NCBI GenBank assembly: GCA_002309575.1
Contig: DBXP01000020.1
Location: forward strand, 66,634-110,389
Reading direction: 5' to 3'
DNA length: 43,756 nt
Source: a bacterium UBP6_UBA1209
GTDB lineage: Bacteria; UBP6; UBA1177
How positions within the stretch are numbered: position 1 is the first letter of the stretch; every line of letters starts with the position of its first letter. The notes under the pieces are model-generated. The model did not search any database. It saw only the letters and a list, made by a program, of their open reading frames with translations, and had not been told where the DNA came from. The translations under genes were made by a program, and so were the position numbers. Positions 32,860 to 42,657 of the stretch are shown here, one piece after another.

Positions 32860-32910
32860 ACATGATTTTTGGAAATGCGGGGGAATAGCAGGGAAGGGTT
32901 CAGGATCGCC

Positions 32911-35900
32911 TTAACGGACGCACCTTACGTATTGTCCTTTTGTTTTGTTATCATAGGAGAGTTGACCGACATAATCAGTCAAGCTGCGGGCTATATTGGT
33001 ATCCGAGACCTGTGTGGTCGAGGACCAGAAATTCTTCATTCCGTCATTCGGCCATATCCCGCTGTATCCTGCTAAAGCGACTTTCGGTGTACTTGTTCTT
33101 GTTGGATCCGAAAATGTGAATATTTCGGCGGCGTTCGGCAGTCTCCAGTCGGTGTATCCTGCGTAATTCAGGCCTTCGCAGTATTCGAGAGCCTCCTTCC
33201 AGGTCTTGTTGCTCGCATAAGTCTTCTGCCAGATAAGCCCGGTTACACTATCTGTTATTATTTGATCGCCGTTTGCCGCAGTCGAAACAGTGAAAGTGCT
33301 CTTCGGCAGAGACTCGCCTCTGACACAGATCACATTCAATGTTGATGTCTTGGTCTGCTCACCCAGATACGGCCCCCTGTAATAAACAAATTCTATATTG
33401 ATATCCAGAGACTTGTTTGTGGGATAAGAGACGGATGACCAGAAGTAGTTCGACGTTATGAAAATGGGTTTGCCGTTTTCATAATCGTTGAGATAGACAA
33501 GTTCCTCCACGTTCGGCATCCTCCAGTCAGAATAACCTCCGTATACAAGGTCGGCGCAGTAACTTACAGCCTGATGGAAGGTGTATGTTCCAGGAGCTTC
33601 GCTGCCCTGCCAGATAAGCCCTGTATTGTTGTCCGTAACAACGGGTTCTGCCTCCACATAAGTTGTAGTGAAGCTCTGCGGCGTACATGATCCCTTGTCC
33701 GCATACTGCTTGTCCTGGCCGTAGAAATCCTCTCCTTCGGAGGGGCAGCTTGTCTCTTCCGTTTCATTGAAGCATCTGCTTTGATTTGTACAGATGTTTC
33801 CGTAAGCTCTCTTCCTTATGCATCTCGAGCCGTTCCAGAAATTATTCTCGTCGCATCCGCATGTGAATTTGGTCCCGCCTGCCGGGATGCATACTCCGTC
33901 GGAACCAGGCATTTCGGCGCACGGATTGTCAAAGCAGGGATCTGCTGCGCAGCTTTCCGAACTTTCGTCCCAGCGGTATCCGTCAGTACAGCCGCACGAG
34001 TATTCGCTTGCTGTGAGCGGAGTGCATTTGCCGTCGGAATGTTCCATCAGGCACGAGTTTTCCGTGCACGGATCGAAGACGCAGTTGGTCCCGTCGAAGA
34101 ACTCGCCTTCATCGCAGAGATCGGAACGGACGCAACGGACTGAATGGGTATAAGTTTTTCCGCCGTTAGCGCTGATACCTCTATAGAAGTAAACATAGTG
34201 GGCAGAGTTTGTCATCGCGTGCGATGTCGACGACCAGAATTCTCCATAAGGATCAGTGGGGAGATTCGAGGCAGGCTCGGATTTTTCGTAGTCTATAAGT
34301 GTTCTTAGCTCGTTGATGTTCGGAAGCCTCCAGTCGCTGTATCCGCCGTATTCAAGATCCTCGCAGTAGGAAAGAGCCGCGCTCCATGTTTTGTTGTTCA
34401 CATAACTCTGCTGCCAGTAAAGTTTTGTGGTCGAGTCTTTTACTACATATTCTCCGTTCCCTTCAGGATCTACCGGCTCTTCGAAAGAGCTCTCAGGCAG
34501 AGAGTTTTCTTCTCCTCTGACACACAAAGCGTAACCGCTGGTGTTTGTTGACAAATAAGTGCTGGCGCCGTATCTGGCAGACAGACACCATGCTTGTGAG
34601 GAATCGTCCTTAAGCATAGTGCCTGACCAGACGTAGTATTGGAGAGGACCGTTTGAGAAATAAGCCAGATCCAGAGCAGGCGAGTTGTTGGGGAAGTTGA
34701 CTATTGTTAAGAGCTCCTGGATTGAAGGAAGCCTCCAGTCGCTGTGCCCGCCGTATTCAAGTGTCTCGCAGAAGGTCTGGGAATCTTCCCATGATATGCG
34801 GCTCTGACCGGTCCATGAAGCCCACTCGAGCCCGGTGTTGTTGTCGATAGTGGTCCTGTGGCGTTTTCCGCCGATCATTACATTCTCAAGAGTGAAATTC
34901 TTGGGAACGCAGTAGCCCTTTTCTGTATACTGCGCATCCTGACCGAAGAAAGTCTTACCCTCCGCAGGACATGCGATTTCCGCTGTGTTGTCATGACATT
35001 TGACCGTATCGGTGCAGATATTGCCGGGAGCTATGACTTTTGCACGGCATCCCGTTCTGCCCTGCCAGTAAAATCCGGAATCGCATTTGCACGAATACGG
35101 AAGAAGCATATTCTCTCTTTTTTCGCAGATCCCTGTCGAATTAGCCACGTCGTCGCACGGATTGTAGCCGTCATGGTCGCAAGGATCGGCGACGCACTCT
35201 CCGTTGAGCGGATAGTAGTTCGTGTCGCATTTATATCTGCATTCGGTGTCGCTTCCCGAAACGCTGTACAGCGGTTCAAGATACGGATACCACTCATAGT
35301 AGCGGCCGTTGAATGTCCAGGTCTGCGAGATCGAGGGAGCCTCGTTCCAGACAGAGTGTGCCGGACGAGGATCGCAGTCAGCGACTCTCGTGTCGGGAAC
35401 ACAAGTACCGTTGCCGTCCCAGGTGAAGTTATCCTTACATTTGAAGCGGCATTCCGTCAGACTCGGCTCTTCGTTGAACTCTCCTGCGTCGCTCGGATCC
35501 CATGCTGCCCCTTTCCACTCCTGGTATACTGTTGCAACAGAGTTCCATACAGCGTTTTCGGGAAGTCCGTGACAAGGTGCTGTCTGTTTCTTCGCGACGC
35601 AGAGACCGCCCTGCCATTCATAGTTGTTGATGCACTTGAATATGCAGCTGTTGGCCGCAGGAGCATCCTGGCCGCCGAAACTTCCGGTAAGTGCCGGAGC
35701 CCAGTCGTTGCCGTTCCATTCCTGAGTGATCTGACCTTCCGCAAGTTCCGTGTTCCACTCGGCATTTTCGGGAAGTCCGGTACAATTTGCAGTCTTTGTC
35801 GCTGCCTGGCATGAACCGTTCTTCCACTCGTAGTTTTCCTTGCATTTGTAGCGGCAGTAAGTTGTCGTCGCCTCAGTGCCGTATTCCGGAGTAAGAGTTG

Positions 35901-38900
35901 GAACAAATCCTGAAGTGCTGTCATCCCAATGCTGCGTTATGCTTGAAGCGCTGTTCCACTGTGCGTTTGCAGGGAGTGTTCCGCAGGCTGAGATCTTTGT
36001 CTCCGCTTCACATGTCGCACCGTTCCAGTCGTAGTGTGCGTTGCAGTAGAAGCGGCACTGGTTATCGACAGCGCTGTTGCTGAAACTGCCTGTCGTTGTC
36101 GGAAGCCACTCCGAACCGCTCCATGTCTGGTTGATATTTGCATTCCACCACGAAGCGTTGGCAGGACGCGAGTTGTCGTCGCATGCACTAGGTTTGGTGT
36201 GACCTTTGCATGTGTTGTCAACCCAGTCGAATTTTTCATTTTCCTCAATACACTTGAAGTAGCACTTGTCTGTCTCGTTGCCTGTCGTGTGGATCCCGGC
36301 TGTATCGGGAGCCCAGGTCGTGCCGTTCCATTCCTGAACGACCGTCGTCTTGTTCCAGACAGCGTTTGCCGGAAGTCCGGTGCAGGCTACAGTCTGCTTT
36401 TTGGCAACACATGCGGAGTCGTTCCACTCGTAGTTCTCCTTGCAGGTGTAGCGGCACTCGGTCTCGCTTGAAACATTGCTGTAGACAGGATCTTTTGCAG
36501 GTTCCCAAGCCGAACCGTTCCAGGTCTGCTTGATCTGCGAAACCATGTTCCATACGGCATTCGCAGGAAGTGTCCCGCAGCTTACTATCTGTGTCGCAGC
36601 TACGCATTCCGAGCCGTTCCAGTTGTAGTTTGCAAGGCATTTGAAGCGGCAATAAGCCGAATTTATTTCGGTGTTGTAGGTTCCTGCATTGCCGGGGAAC
36701 CACTCCGAACCGTTCCAGGTCTGCGTTATGCTCGAATAACCGCCTGTCCATTCGGCATTGCCGGGAAGCCCGTCGCACTGAACTGTTCTCGGTTTTGCGG
36801 AACATGCGCCGTTTTTCCATTCGTATTTTTCGCCTTCGTCGATACATCTGAAATGGCACTCGTTTTCGATCGCGCCCGTGCTGTGAGTTCCTGTCGTCAA
36901 TGGAGCCCAGGTCGAGCCGTTCCAGGTCTGTTCTATCGTAGCGCTGTGCCACTCTGCATTTGCCGGAAGCCCTGTACATGCAGCTGTCTGTGTCTCGGCA
37001 ACGCAGATCTTGTTTTCGATATCCCAGTTGTAGTGATCCTTGCAGACAAAGCGGCACTTCTCCTCGCTCGCCTCCTCGTTGTATTCCGATTCGGACGAGG
37101 GTTCCCATGCCTCACCGTTCCAGGTCTGAGAGATCCTGGAGACGCTGTTCCAGTCGGAGTAAGGCTTCTTTTCGGAGCACTGGACCATCCTTGATTCAGG
37201 TACGCATACCTCGTTTTCCGCATCCCATTTGTAGTTGGTCGCGCATTTGAAGCGGCATTCGACGTTGCTTGAGATCTTGTTGAAGCTGCCGACTTCGCTC
37301 GGATACCACTTGTCGCCGTCGTAGGTCTGGCTGATGCCGAAGACGGTGTTCCAGACTGCGTTTTCGGGCAGACCTTCGCAGGCGATGTATCTCGTCGTTC
37401 CGAGGAGGCACTTCGCGTGGTTCCAGTTGAAGCCTGACTTGCAGCCGCAGGTGAAGTCGTAGTCGCCGGCGGTGCAGAGACCTGTTGAATTTTCCATATT
37501 TTTGCACGGGTCGAATCCGCATGTGTCTGGACATTCGTCGCCGAAGCACGGATCGTCGTTCCTTACGCAGATTATGTATTTCGTGGAGTTTTTCTCCGCT
37601 GAAGAGATGCTTCCGTCAGCAAAGTCTACCGTCCATGCTTCTGCTCCAGCGGTGGCTGAGCCTGTCGAAGCCATCGAAGTCGTCGAAGTCCAGAAACCCT
37701 TTGCCGCTATTGCCGGGAAGTCGCTTGCCGCGCCGTTCGCCTTTTCATAATTGATAAGTGATGCAAGCTCGTTTCTGTTCGGAAGTCTCCAGTCGAACTT
37801 GTCGGCTGTTGCAACCTCTTCGCAGTAGTTGAGAGCTTCAGCCCATGTCCTTGAAGCGACCGGCTGTTTCTGCCACATTAAGCCGCTTTCATTATCTTTG
37901 ACAGTCTCGTTTGTCTCAGCAAAGCGGTTCTCAACCGGAGCGTAGTCGTGGACTCTGACGCAGATGACGCTGTTTTCCGTTGTTTTCGCAACGCTTGTCA
38001 TTGCGCCTGTCTCATCGATCCTCCATGCGTTTCCGGAAACTTTCGCATCCTCTTTTGCCCAGAAGGTGTGGCCGAATGTCATGAATTTATCGACGAGAGC
38101 AGGGCTTGCCGTGCCGCTGTTGACGATCGTGAGCAGTTCTGCCGGGCTCGGGAGCCTCCAGACTGCAGTAGAACCGCTTTCGTTGTCGATATGCGAGCAG
38201 TAATCGTCTGCGGCATCCCAGTCCATTGCGTTTTCACTTGCCTTTGCCGTCCACTCGTAGTGGGTGAAGGCATCCTTGACAGTCATGCTGTTGCCGCTGC
38301 CGTTTGTCGAGAAGGTGTGCTCTGTGCAGAAACCGACCTCCATGTACTGTGCGTCCTGACCGAAGAGAGCCTCTCCGTAAGCCGGGCACTCAGTCTCCTC
38401 CTCTGTGTCGAAGCAGCTTGTTTCGCCTGTGCAGATAAGAGCGAGCGAGATCGGGTTTTCAAGGCACTTGCTGCCGTTCCACCTGTAGCCTTTAGCGCAG
38501 GAGAAGGTGCATTCATCCTTCGTGAGGCCGTATGCCGGCGCTTTTGTCGCCGGAAGCCACTCTGTACCGTTGTATTTCTGCTCGAATGTGCCGGTTCTGT
38601 CGTTCCAGACCGCGCCTGACGGAAGGTCTCCGCAGGAAGCCGTCGTCTTCGAGCAGTTGTTCGCCGTGATATAGCCCGAGCAGTCCGCAGCGCACGGAGC
38701 TGTACCTCTCGAGCTGCCGAAGCCGGCTATTTCGGAGCAGTCCTTCGCGCCGCCGTCGCAGCCCTCTCCTGCATCCAGGATCCCGTCTCCGCAGAGAGCA
38801 GCCTTGCCGCACTGTGTCTTGTCGAAGGTGCACGTTGCCGGGTCGCAGGTAGCTGTCTTTTCAGGATAGGTCGAAGCGAGATAGATATCTCCGCAGAGAA

Positions 38901-41900
38901 CTGGTGCAGAGAGCGCCGGTTCGCACTCTTCGGCGGAATCGACAATACCGTTTCCGCAGGCGTTCTTTGCGATGACCTTGATCTCCTTGTTGTTGCTGCC
39001 GCCGTAAATAGTTATCGCCTCGACATAGTTGTAAAGATCCTCGCCGATGGCAAGAAGCGTATATCTGCCTGAACTTATTTCGATATTGACCGGCTTGTAG
39101 CTCTTTGTCGCTGCGTCGAATCCTGTCGCCGTCTCGTTTGCCACAAGCTCCATATCGTCGTTATAGATCTGGATGTAGACCTTCGACGGGTGTTTGACCG
39201 TGTCGATCGAGACTTTCAGTTCAAGTTCCGCGTCAGCCGAACTGACGATCTCTTCGTCAAGTCTGATCTCAACGCTGAATGTAGCGCCGGCCGGAACGTT
39301 CACGCTCGTGCTCTTCGCGAAGTAGCCGTCAGCGAAGGCGTCGACCGTGTATGCCGCGGGAGCGAGGTTTTCGATGCTGACAACGCCGTTTCTCGGGTAG
39401 AAGACCTTGTTGCCCGGGTTGAGGATGATCATCGGATCCGCATCGCCGGCGATCGGGTGCCCGTTCGAGTCGTTGACATAAATTTCAATATTTGCAGGTA
39501 CTTCTGTCGTTGAAACTCCGTCGCTGTCGTCGTTTGCGAAGAAGTCGTAAGTTCTCTGCGTCGTGTAGTTTTTACTGCCGATCTTCGAGTTTACGACGAT
39601 CGTCATCTTGCCTGTGATGCTGCCGAGCTCGTCGACATTTTCGCTTCCGAGAAGTTCGCTGAGCGCCTTTTCGCCCTGAGCAAGAGTTCCGGGAGCAAGA
39701 ATTATTGATTTTTCCTTCAGATCACCTGTCGGCTTGTAGTAAGTCCTGGTATTTTCCTGAACTTTTTCAAACTCATGACCTTCGATATTTATTAAAACTT
39801 TTTCGACATTTGCGCTTTCTGCCGCGACTTTGAGCGAGATCTTGTCGGTAAGCGCGCTCAGCTTCTTAAGGTAAGGACGCGTAGCCATCTCGTTCCCGTC
39901 AAGAACGGAAACCGTGTGCGCCGAAGCGTCGAAGGTGTCTGTGATCGTTACAGCGTTCGCGTTGCCGTCGATACCGTCAAAGACAAGGTATGCCGTCTCA
40001 AGAAGCTTGTCGTTGAGCTCCTCGACATCGGCACCGTTGTAGAAGATCGTCCCTGCGTATTTGAGCGCAAGATACAGCGTTCTGAAAAGATCGAGCTTTT
40101 CATCGTCGCTGAGACGTGTGTTCATCGGCATGAAGTAATCCGTGAAGATTTTGTTCGCCTCCGCGACAGAGACTTCGGTACCGCCGAGTGTGACATGACC
40201 CGCGCTGTTCAAAGTATAGACCTTGTTGCATGAAGCCGGATCGGTATCGTTGTTGAACCACGCGCAGACAAGCTGGTCGGGGTTGAGGATAGTGTCGACC
40301 GAGCTGAAATCGGGGCCTTTGGAAGAGGTCGTGATGTAGTTCGCGAAGATCATCATCTCCCGCTTTGTCGCGATGTATCTCTCGTCAGCCTCGGCGCTCC
40401 CTGCCATTGCGGCCATAGCCCTGGAAGTGTAGTCCTTTGCTGGTTTTCCGCTGTAGGTAAGCGGGATCATTGTCGGATCAAAGAAGTCTGCAAGGGTCGT
40501 GCTCCTGTTGTAGGAGGTCGTTGCCGTGTAAAGCGCGGCGATCGCGCTCCTAAGCTCGAGACCGTTCCTGACTGCCGCTACAGCGCCGCTTTCCCTCTTT
40601 GCGCTCATGCGGTTATAGAACTCGGAGACGAAGAAGAGGTTCTCGAAGAGGTTGAGGTTCCTCTGGAATCCGACCGGCTTGTTGATGAGCTCGTAAAGAT
40701 CGCTGCCGAGGTCTGCCAGCTTCTCTTCGGTAAGGTATGAAAGGAGTCTCGTCTTTTCGGCGCCGTCCGGTTCGTAGGTCTCGACACCGAGTCTGATGAA
40801 CTCGATCGGCGAATATCCGTTGTAGTACGAGCCGTCGCTCCACCTTGCGACCAGCGCGTCGACAGAGAGCGGAAGGTATGCCGCCTCGACCGTGAATGTC
40901 GAATAGTGGTTCGTCTGTGAGATCATCGTGCTCGAGCTCGTCCCCATCATGATCGGGTCACCCATCGCGGCACCCATGATCGGATCTCCCATAGCACTCC
41001 CCATGATCGGATCGCCCTGAGCCGCGCCCATGATCGGGTCGCCCATTCCGGTAGTCATCATGATCGGGTCGCCGAGAGCGTTCGTCATGATCGGATCGCC
41101 TGCAGCAGCCTGCATGATCGGGTCGCCAGCAGCCGTCGTCATGATCGGGTCTCCAGCCGCCGCCATCATTGTCGGATCGCCTGCAGCCGACTGAATGACA
41201 TCTACCGAGCCGTCGGCGTTGGTCCTTGTCGCTGTCAGGACTTTCGGGTCGCCGCCGTAGACAGTCCCGAGCTCGTGGACGAAGTACATGCCGTCGCTTA
41301 CGAGCTCTCCGCCTTCCTCTCTGAAGAATTCCGCTCCTTCGGGTTCGAATTTAAGTCTCGAGATCTGGTTGCCGCCAGCCGAAAGCACGGTGTAACTTAT
41401 TGAATTTACTTTCTTCCCGTTTCTCTTGACGATGCTGCCCTTCGGAATTACGCCGTAGATGCCGTCATCGATCCTGAACGAGATGTTCTTCGACGTGTCG
41501 CTGATGTATACCGTGCCGCCGCCCTTTCTCTGCAGGAAGAGGACAGTCGCCGAATCATCCGAAATAGTCTCACCGCCGTAGATAAGTTTCGCCCTGGCCG
41601 TGTATTCGCCAGGAGTCGAGGTCGTGAACCTGTATGTAGCGGCTTCCGCCGTTTTGTTTTTCAAAGTCCAGACGATTTTGAAATTCGGAGCAACAGTCGT
41701 GCTGCCGCCCTCGACGCCGAAATCAGCATTGTCGCCGTCCGAGCCGATAACGACTTCGGATTTGTCTGAAAAGGCTCTGAAACCGTTGAAGAATTTCTCA
41801 AATTCAGGAGCCTCCTTCTTTGCCTCTTCAGCGATCTTTTCGGAAAGTTTATAGGTGTCGCTCTCTGCAAGATAGGTCGAAAGGAGCTTGAGGCCTTCGC

Positions 41901-42540
41901 GGATCCCGGAAAGTGCGGAATAGTCGAGCTCACCCAGCCATCCGCCAGTTCCGAGTTTTGCATAAACCCTTATTTTTGTTTCGCTTTCTCTTAAATCAGT
42001 GCAGTTTTTGTCGAGAAGGTAAGCCGCGTTCGTGATTTCGGAGATGTTTGCGACATGGTCGCCCGATCCCTTGAAGCAGCTTGCAAAGTTGTTCGCCTTC
42101 ACGCAGTATGTCTTTGCTGCCGAAATGCCGGCGTTGAAGCTAAAGTTTCCGTCGGCATCGGTATTTGAAGAGGCGATCTTTTCGGTTTTGCCGCACTCGT
42201 AAAGAGCCGCTTCGATACCTGAAACTTCGGCTCCTGCTTGATAAATACCTGAAATCTTGTGGTTTTCTGTAGCTTCCGGATCTATCGGAGTCGTATCCGT
42301 ATCGTTATCCGGTGTTTCAGGATTGTCTGTGTCCTGAGGTTCCGTGTCGCCTGAATCGGCGTCATCGTCATTTTCCTGAGCCGTATCGCCTGAATCGCTG
42401 CCGGGTTCATCGGCATCGTTGACGAGATCGGCGTCGGTCGCGTCCGTGTCTGTCTTTGCGCCGTCATCCTTCTTGCCGCCGCCGCAGCCAAGAATCAGAA
42501 TGACGCTGAGAGCCAGAAAAAAAACGAATAATTTCTTCAT
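32911..42540 (-). CDS. Giant modular lipoprotein, 3209 aa
   Basis: The signal peptide MKKLFVFFLALSVILILGC gives C19, then GGGKK and an Asp-rich linker to ~90. Domains in order: carboxypeptidase-regulatory-like domain (~93-160); ZU5-like domain (~335-445); nine GDPIM units (~447-533); an alpha-rich unassigned part (~533-1010); two more regulatory-like beta domains (~1020-1190); Cys units CGNGIVDSAEEC and CGDGILDAGEGC; one ~65-residue module; two Lcl_C/DUF1566 domains (~1405-1665); an EGF-like unit; eleven tandem ~65-residue modules (~1715-2450); and two further Lcl_C pairs (~2545-2805, ~2950-3209) separated by EGF-like units. The protein ends exactly with the last CVR of an Lcl_C domain. It is probably a long extracellular adhesin-like or binding protein. 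AGGA precedes the ATG. It lies 117 bases downstream of the Lgt-like gene on the same strand. Confidence 0.88.
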   Translation of the reverse strand: MKKLFVFFLALSVILILGCGGGKKDDGAKTDTDATDADLVNDADEPGSDSGDTAQENDDDADSGDTEPQDTDNPETPDNDTDTTPIDPEATENHKISGIYQAGAEVSGIEAALYECGKTEKIASSNTDADGNFSFNAGISAAKTYCVKANNFASCFKGSGDHVANISEITNAAYLLDKNCTDLRESETKIRVYAKLGTGGWLGELDYSALSGIREGLKLLSTYLAESDTYKLSEKIAEEAKKEAPEFEKFFNGFRAFSDKSEVVIGSDGDNADFGVEGGSTTVAPNFKIVWTLKNKTAEAATYRFTTSTPGEYTARAKLIYGGETISDDSATVLFLQRKGGGTVYISDTSKNISFRIDDGIYGVIPKGSIVKRNGKKVNSISYTVLSAGGNQISRLKFEPEGAEFFREEGGELVSDGMYFVHELGTVYGGDPKVLTATRTNADGSVDVIQSAAGDPTMMAAAGDPIMTTAAGDPIMQAAAGDPIMTNALGDPIMMTTGMGDPIMGAAQGDPIMGSAMGDPIMGAAMGDPIMMGTSSSTMISQTNHYSTFTVEAAYLPLSVDALVARWSDGSYYNGYSPIEFIRLGVETYEPDGAEKTRLLSYLTEEKLADLGSDLYELINKPVGFQRNLNLFENLFFVSEFYNRMSAKRESGAVAAVRNGLELRSAIAALYTATTSYNRSTTLADFFDPTMIPLTYSGKPAKDYTSRAMAAMAGSAEADERYIATKREMMIFANYITTSSKGPDFSSVDTILNPDQLVCAWFNNDTDPASCNKVYTLNSAGHVTLGGTEVSVAEANKIFTDYFMPMNTRLSDDEKLDLFRTLYLALKYAGTIFYNGADVEELNDKLLETAYLVFDGIDGNANAVTITDTFDASAHTVSVLDGNEMATRPYLKKLSALTDKISLKVAAESANVEKVLINIEGHEFEKVQENTRTYYKPTGDLKEKSIILAPGTLAQGEKALSELLGSENVDELGSITGKMTIVVNSKIGSKNYTTQRTYDFFANDDSDGVSTTEVPANIEIYVNDSNGHPIAGDADPMIILNPGNKVFYPRNGVVSIENLAPAAYTVDAFADGYFAKSTSVNVPAGATFSVEIRLDEEIVSSADAELELKVSIDTVKHPSKVYIQIYNDDMELVANETATGFDAATKSYKPVNIEISSGRYTLLAIGEDLYNYVEAITIYGGSNNKEIKVIAKNACGNGIVDSAEECEPALSAPVLCGDIYLASTYPEKTATCDPATCTFDKTQCGKAALCGDGILDAGEGCDGGAKDCSEIAGFGSSRGTAPCAADCSGYITANNCSKTTASCGDLPSGAVWNDRTGTFEQKYNGTEWLPATKAPAYGLTKDECTFSCAKGYRWNGSKCLENPISLALICTGETSCFDTEEETECPAYGEALFGQDAQYMEVGFCTEHTFSTNGSGNSMTVKDAFTHYEWTAKASENAMDWDAADDYCSHIDNESGSTAVWRLPSPAELLTIVNSGTASPALVDKFMTFGHTFWAKEDAKVSGNAWRIDETGAMTSVAKTTENSVICVRVHDYAPVENRFAETNETVKDNESGLMWQKQPVASRTWAEALNYCEEVATADKFDWRLPNRNELASLINYEKANGAASDFPAIAAKGFWTSTTSMASTGSATAGAEAWTVDFADGSISSAEKNSTKYIICVRNDDPCFGDECPDTCGFDPCKNMENSTGLCTAGDYDFTCGCKSGFNWNHAKCLLGTTRYIACEGLPENAVWNTVFGISQTYDGDKWYPSEVGSFNKISSNVECRFKCATNYKWDAENEVCVPESRMVQCSEKKPYSDWNSVSRISQTWNGEAWEPSSESEYNEEASEEKCRFVCKDHYNWDIENKICVAETQTAACTGLPANAEWHSATIEQTWNGSTWAPLTTGTHSTGAIENECHFRCIDEGEKYEWKNGACSAKPRTVQCDGLPGNAEWTGGYSSITQTWNGSEWFPGNAGTYNTEINSAYCRFKCLANYNWNGSECVAATQIVSCGTLPANAVWNMVSQIKQTWNGSAWEPAKDPVYSNVSSETECRYTCKENYEWNDSACVAKKQTVACTGLPANAVWNKTTVVQEWNGTTWAPDTAGIHTTGNETDKCYFKCIEENEKFDWVDNTCKGHTKPSACDDNSRPANASWWNANINQTWSGSEWLPTTTGSFSNSAVDNQCRFYCNAHYDWNGATCEAETKISACGTLPANAQWNSASSITQHWDDSTSGFVPTLTPEYGTEATTTYCRYKCKENYEWKNGSCQAATKTANCTGLPENAEWNTELAEGQITQEWNGNDWAPALTGSFGGQDAPAANSCIFKCINNYEWQGGLCVAKKQTAPCHGLPENAVWNSVATVYQEWKGAAWDPSDAGEFNEEPSLTECRFKCKDNFTWDGNGTCVPDTRVADCDPRPAHSVWNEAPSISQTWTFNGRYYEWYPYLEPLYSVSGSDTECRYKCDTNYYPLNGECVADPCDHDGYNPCDDVANSTGICEKRENMLLPYSCKCDSGFYWQGRTGCRAKVIAPGNICTDTVKCHDNTAEIACPAEGKTFFGQDAQYTEKGYCVPKNFTLENVMIGGKRHRTTIDNNTGLEWASWTGQSRISWEDSQTFCETLEYGGHSDWRLPSIQELLTIVNFPNNSPALDLAYFSNGPLQYYVWSGTMLKDDSSQAWCLSARYGASTYLSTNTSGYALCVRGEENSLPESSFEEPVDPEGNGEYVVKDSTTKLYWQQSYVNNKTWSAALSYCEDLEYGGYSDWRLPNINELRTLIDYEKSEPASNLPTDPYGEFWSSTSHAMTNSAHYVYFYRGISANGGKTYTHSVRCVRSDLCDEGEFFDGTNCVFDPCTENSCLMEHSDGKCTPLTASEYSCGCTDGYRWDESSESCAADPCFDNPCAEMPGSDGVCIPAGGTKFTCGCDENNFWNGSRCIRKRAYGNICTNQSRCFNETEETSCPSEGEDFYGQDKQYADKGSCTPQSFTTTYVEAEPVVTDNNTGLIWQGSEAPGTYTFHQAVSYCADLVYGGYSDWRMPNVEELVYLNDYENGKPIFITSNYFWSSVSYPTNKSLDINIEFVYYRGPYLGEQTKTSTLNVICVRGESLPKSTFTVSTAANGDQIITDSVTGLIWQKTYASNKTWKEALEYCEGLNYAGYTDWRLPNAAEIFTFSDPTRTSTPKVALAGYSGIWPNDGMKNFWSSTTQVSDTNIARSLTDYVGQLSYDNKTKGQYVRCVR
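35190..37395 (-). repeat. Eleven tandem ~65-residue Cys/Trp modules in the giant lipoprotein
   Basis: Consensus: CxGLPANAxWN, then IxQTWNGxxWxP, then CRFKCxxNYxWN, then CV, about 65 residues (about 195-200 bases) each. Four cysteines and several tryptophans are invariant in most units. A twelfth unit lies apart near 38450-38650, and three more occur in the lipoprotein at 890-3121. The units have diverged in sequence while keeping the frame, so this is an old protein repeat family rather than a fresh DNA expansion. Confidence 0.88.
37650..37673 (-). repeat. Dispersed-repeat-like sequence captured in frame
   Basis: On the plus strand GGTGGCTGAGCCTGTCGAAG, on the minus strand the reverse, in the coding strand of the giant gene. 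From memory it matches a short palindromic-type repeat (TTCGACAGGCTCAGCC) scattered in many environmental bacterial genomes. It encodes TGSATAG inside the second Lcl_C domain, in a segment (SMASTGSATAGAEAW) longer than in the sister domains. Confidence 0.55.
40944..41195 (-). repeat. GDPIM 27-bp in-frame tandem repeat, nine copies
   Basis: Nine units of nine residues, (A/M/L/Q)GDPIMxxA, the first reading GDPTM and one unit a residue longer (MMTTG). The block is followed by a short Ser/Thr stretch and NHYSTFTVEAAY. It is the counterpart of the seven-copy block at 24721-24912, with the same context on both sides. Confidence 0.9.
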
Positions 42541-42657
42541 TTTACATCCTCACATATTTAAACAGTTCATCAAAAATCCATAATTGCCGGTATTATATAC
42601 CTTATAAAATATATGTGTAGTTTTTGAGGCTGCGAGTACCGGCCGTCGGAGGTTCGG

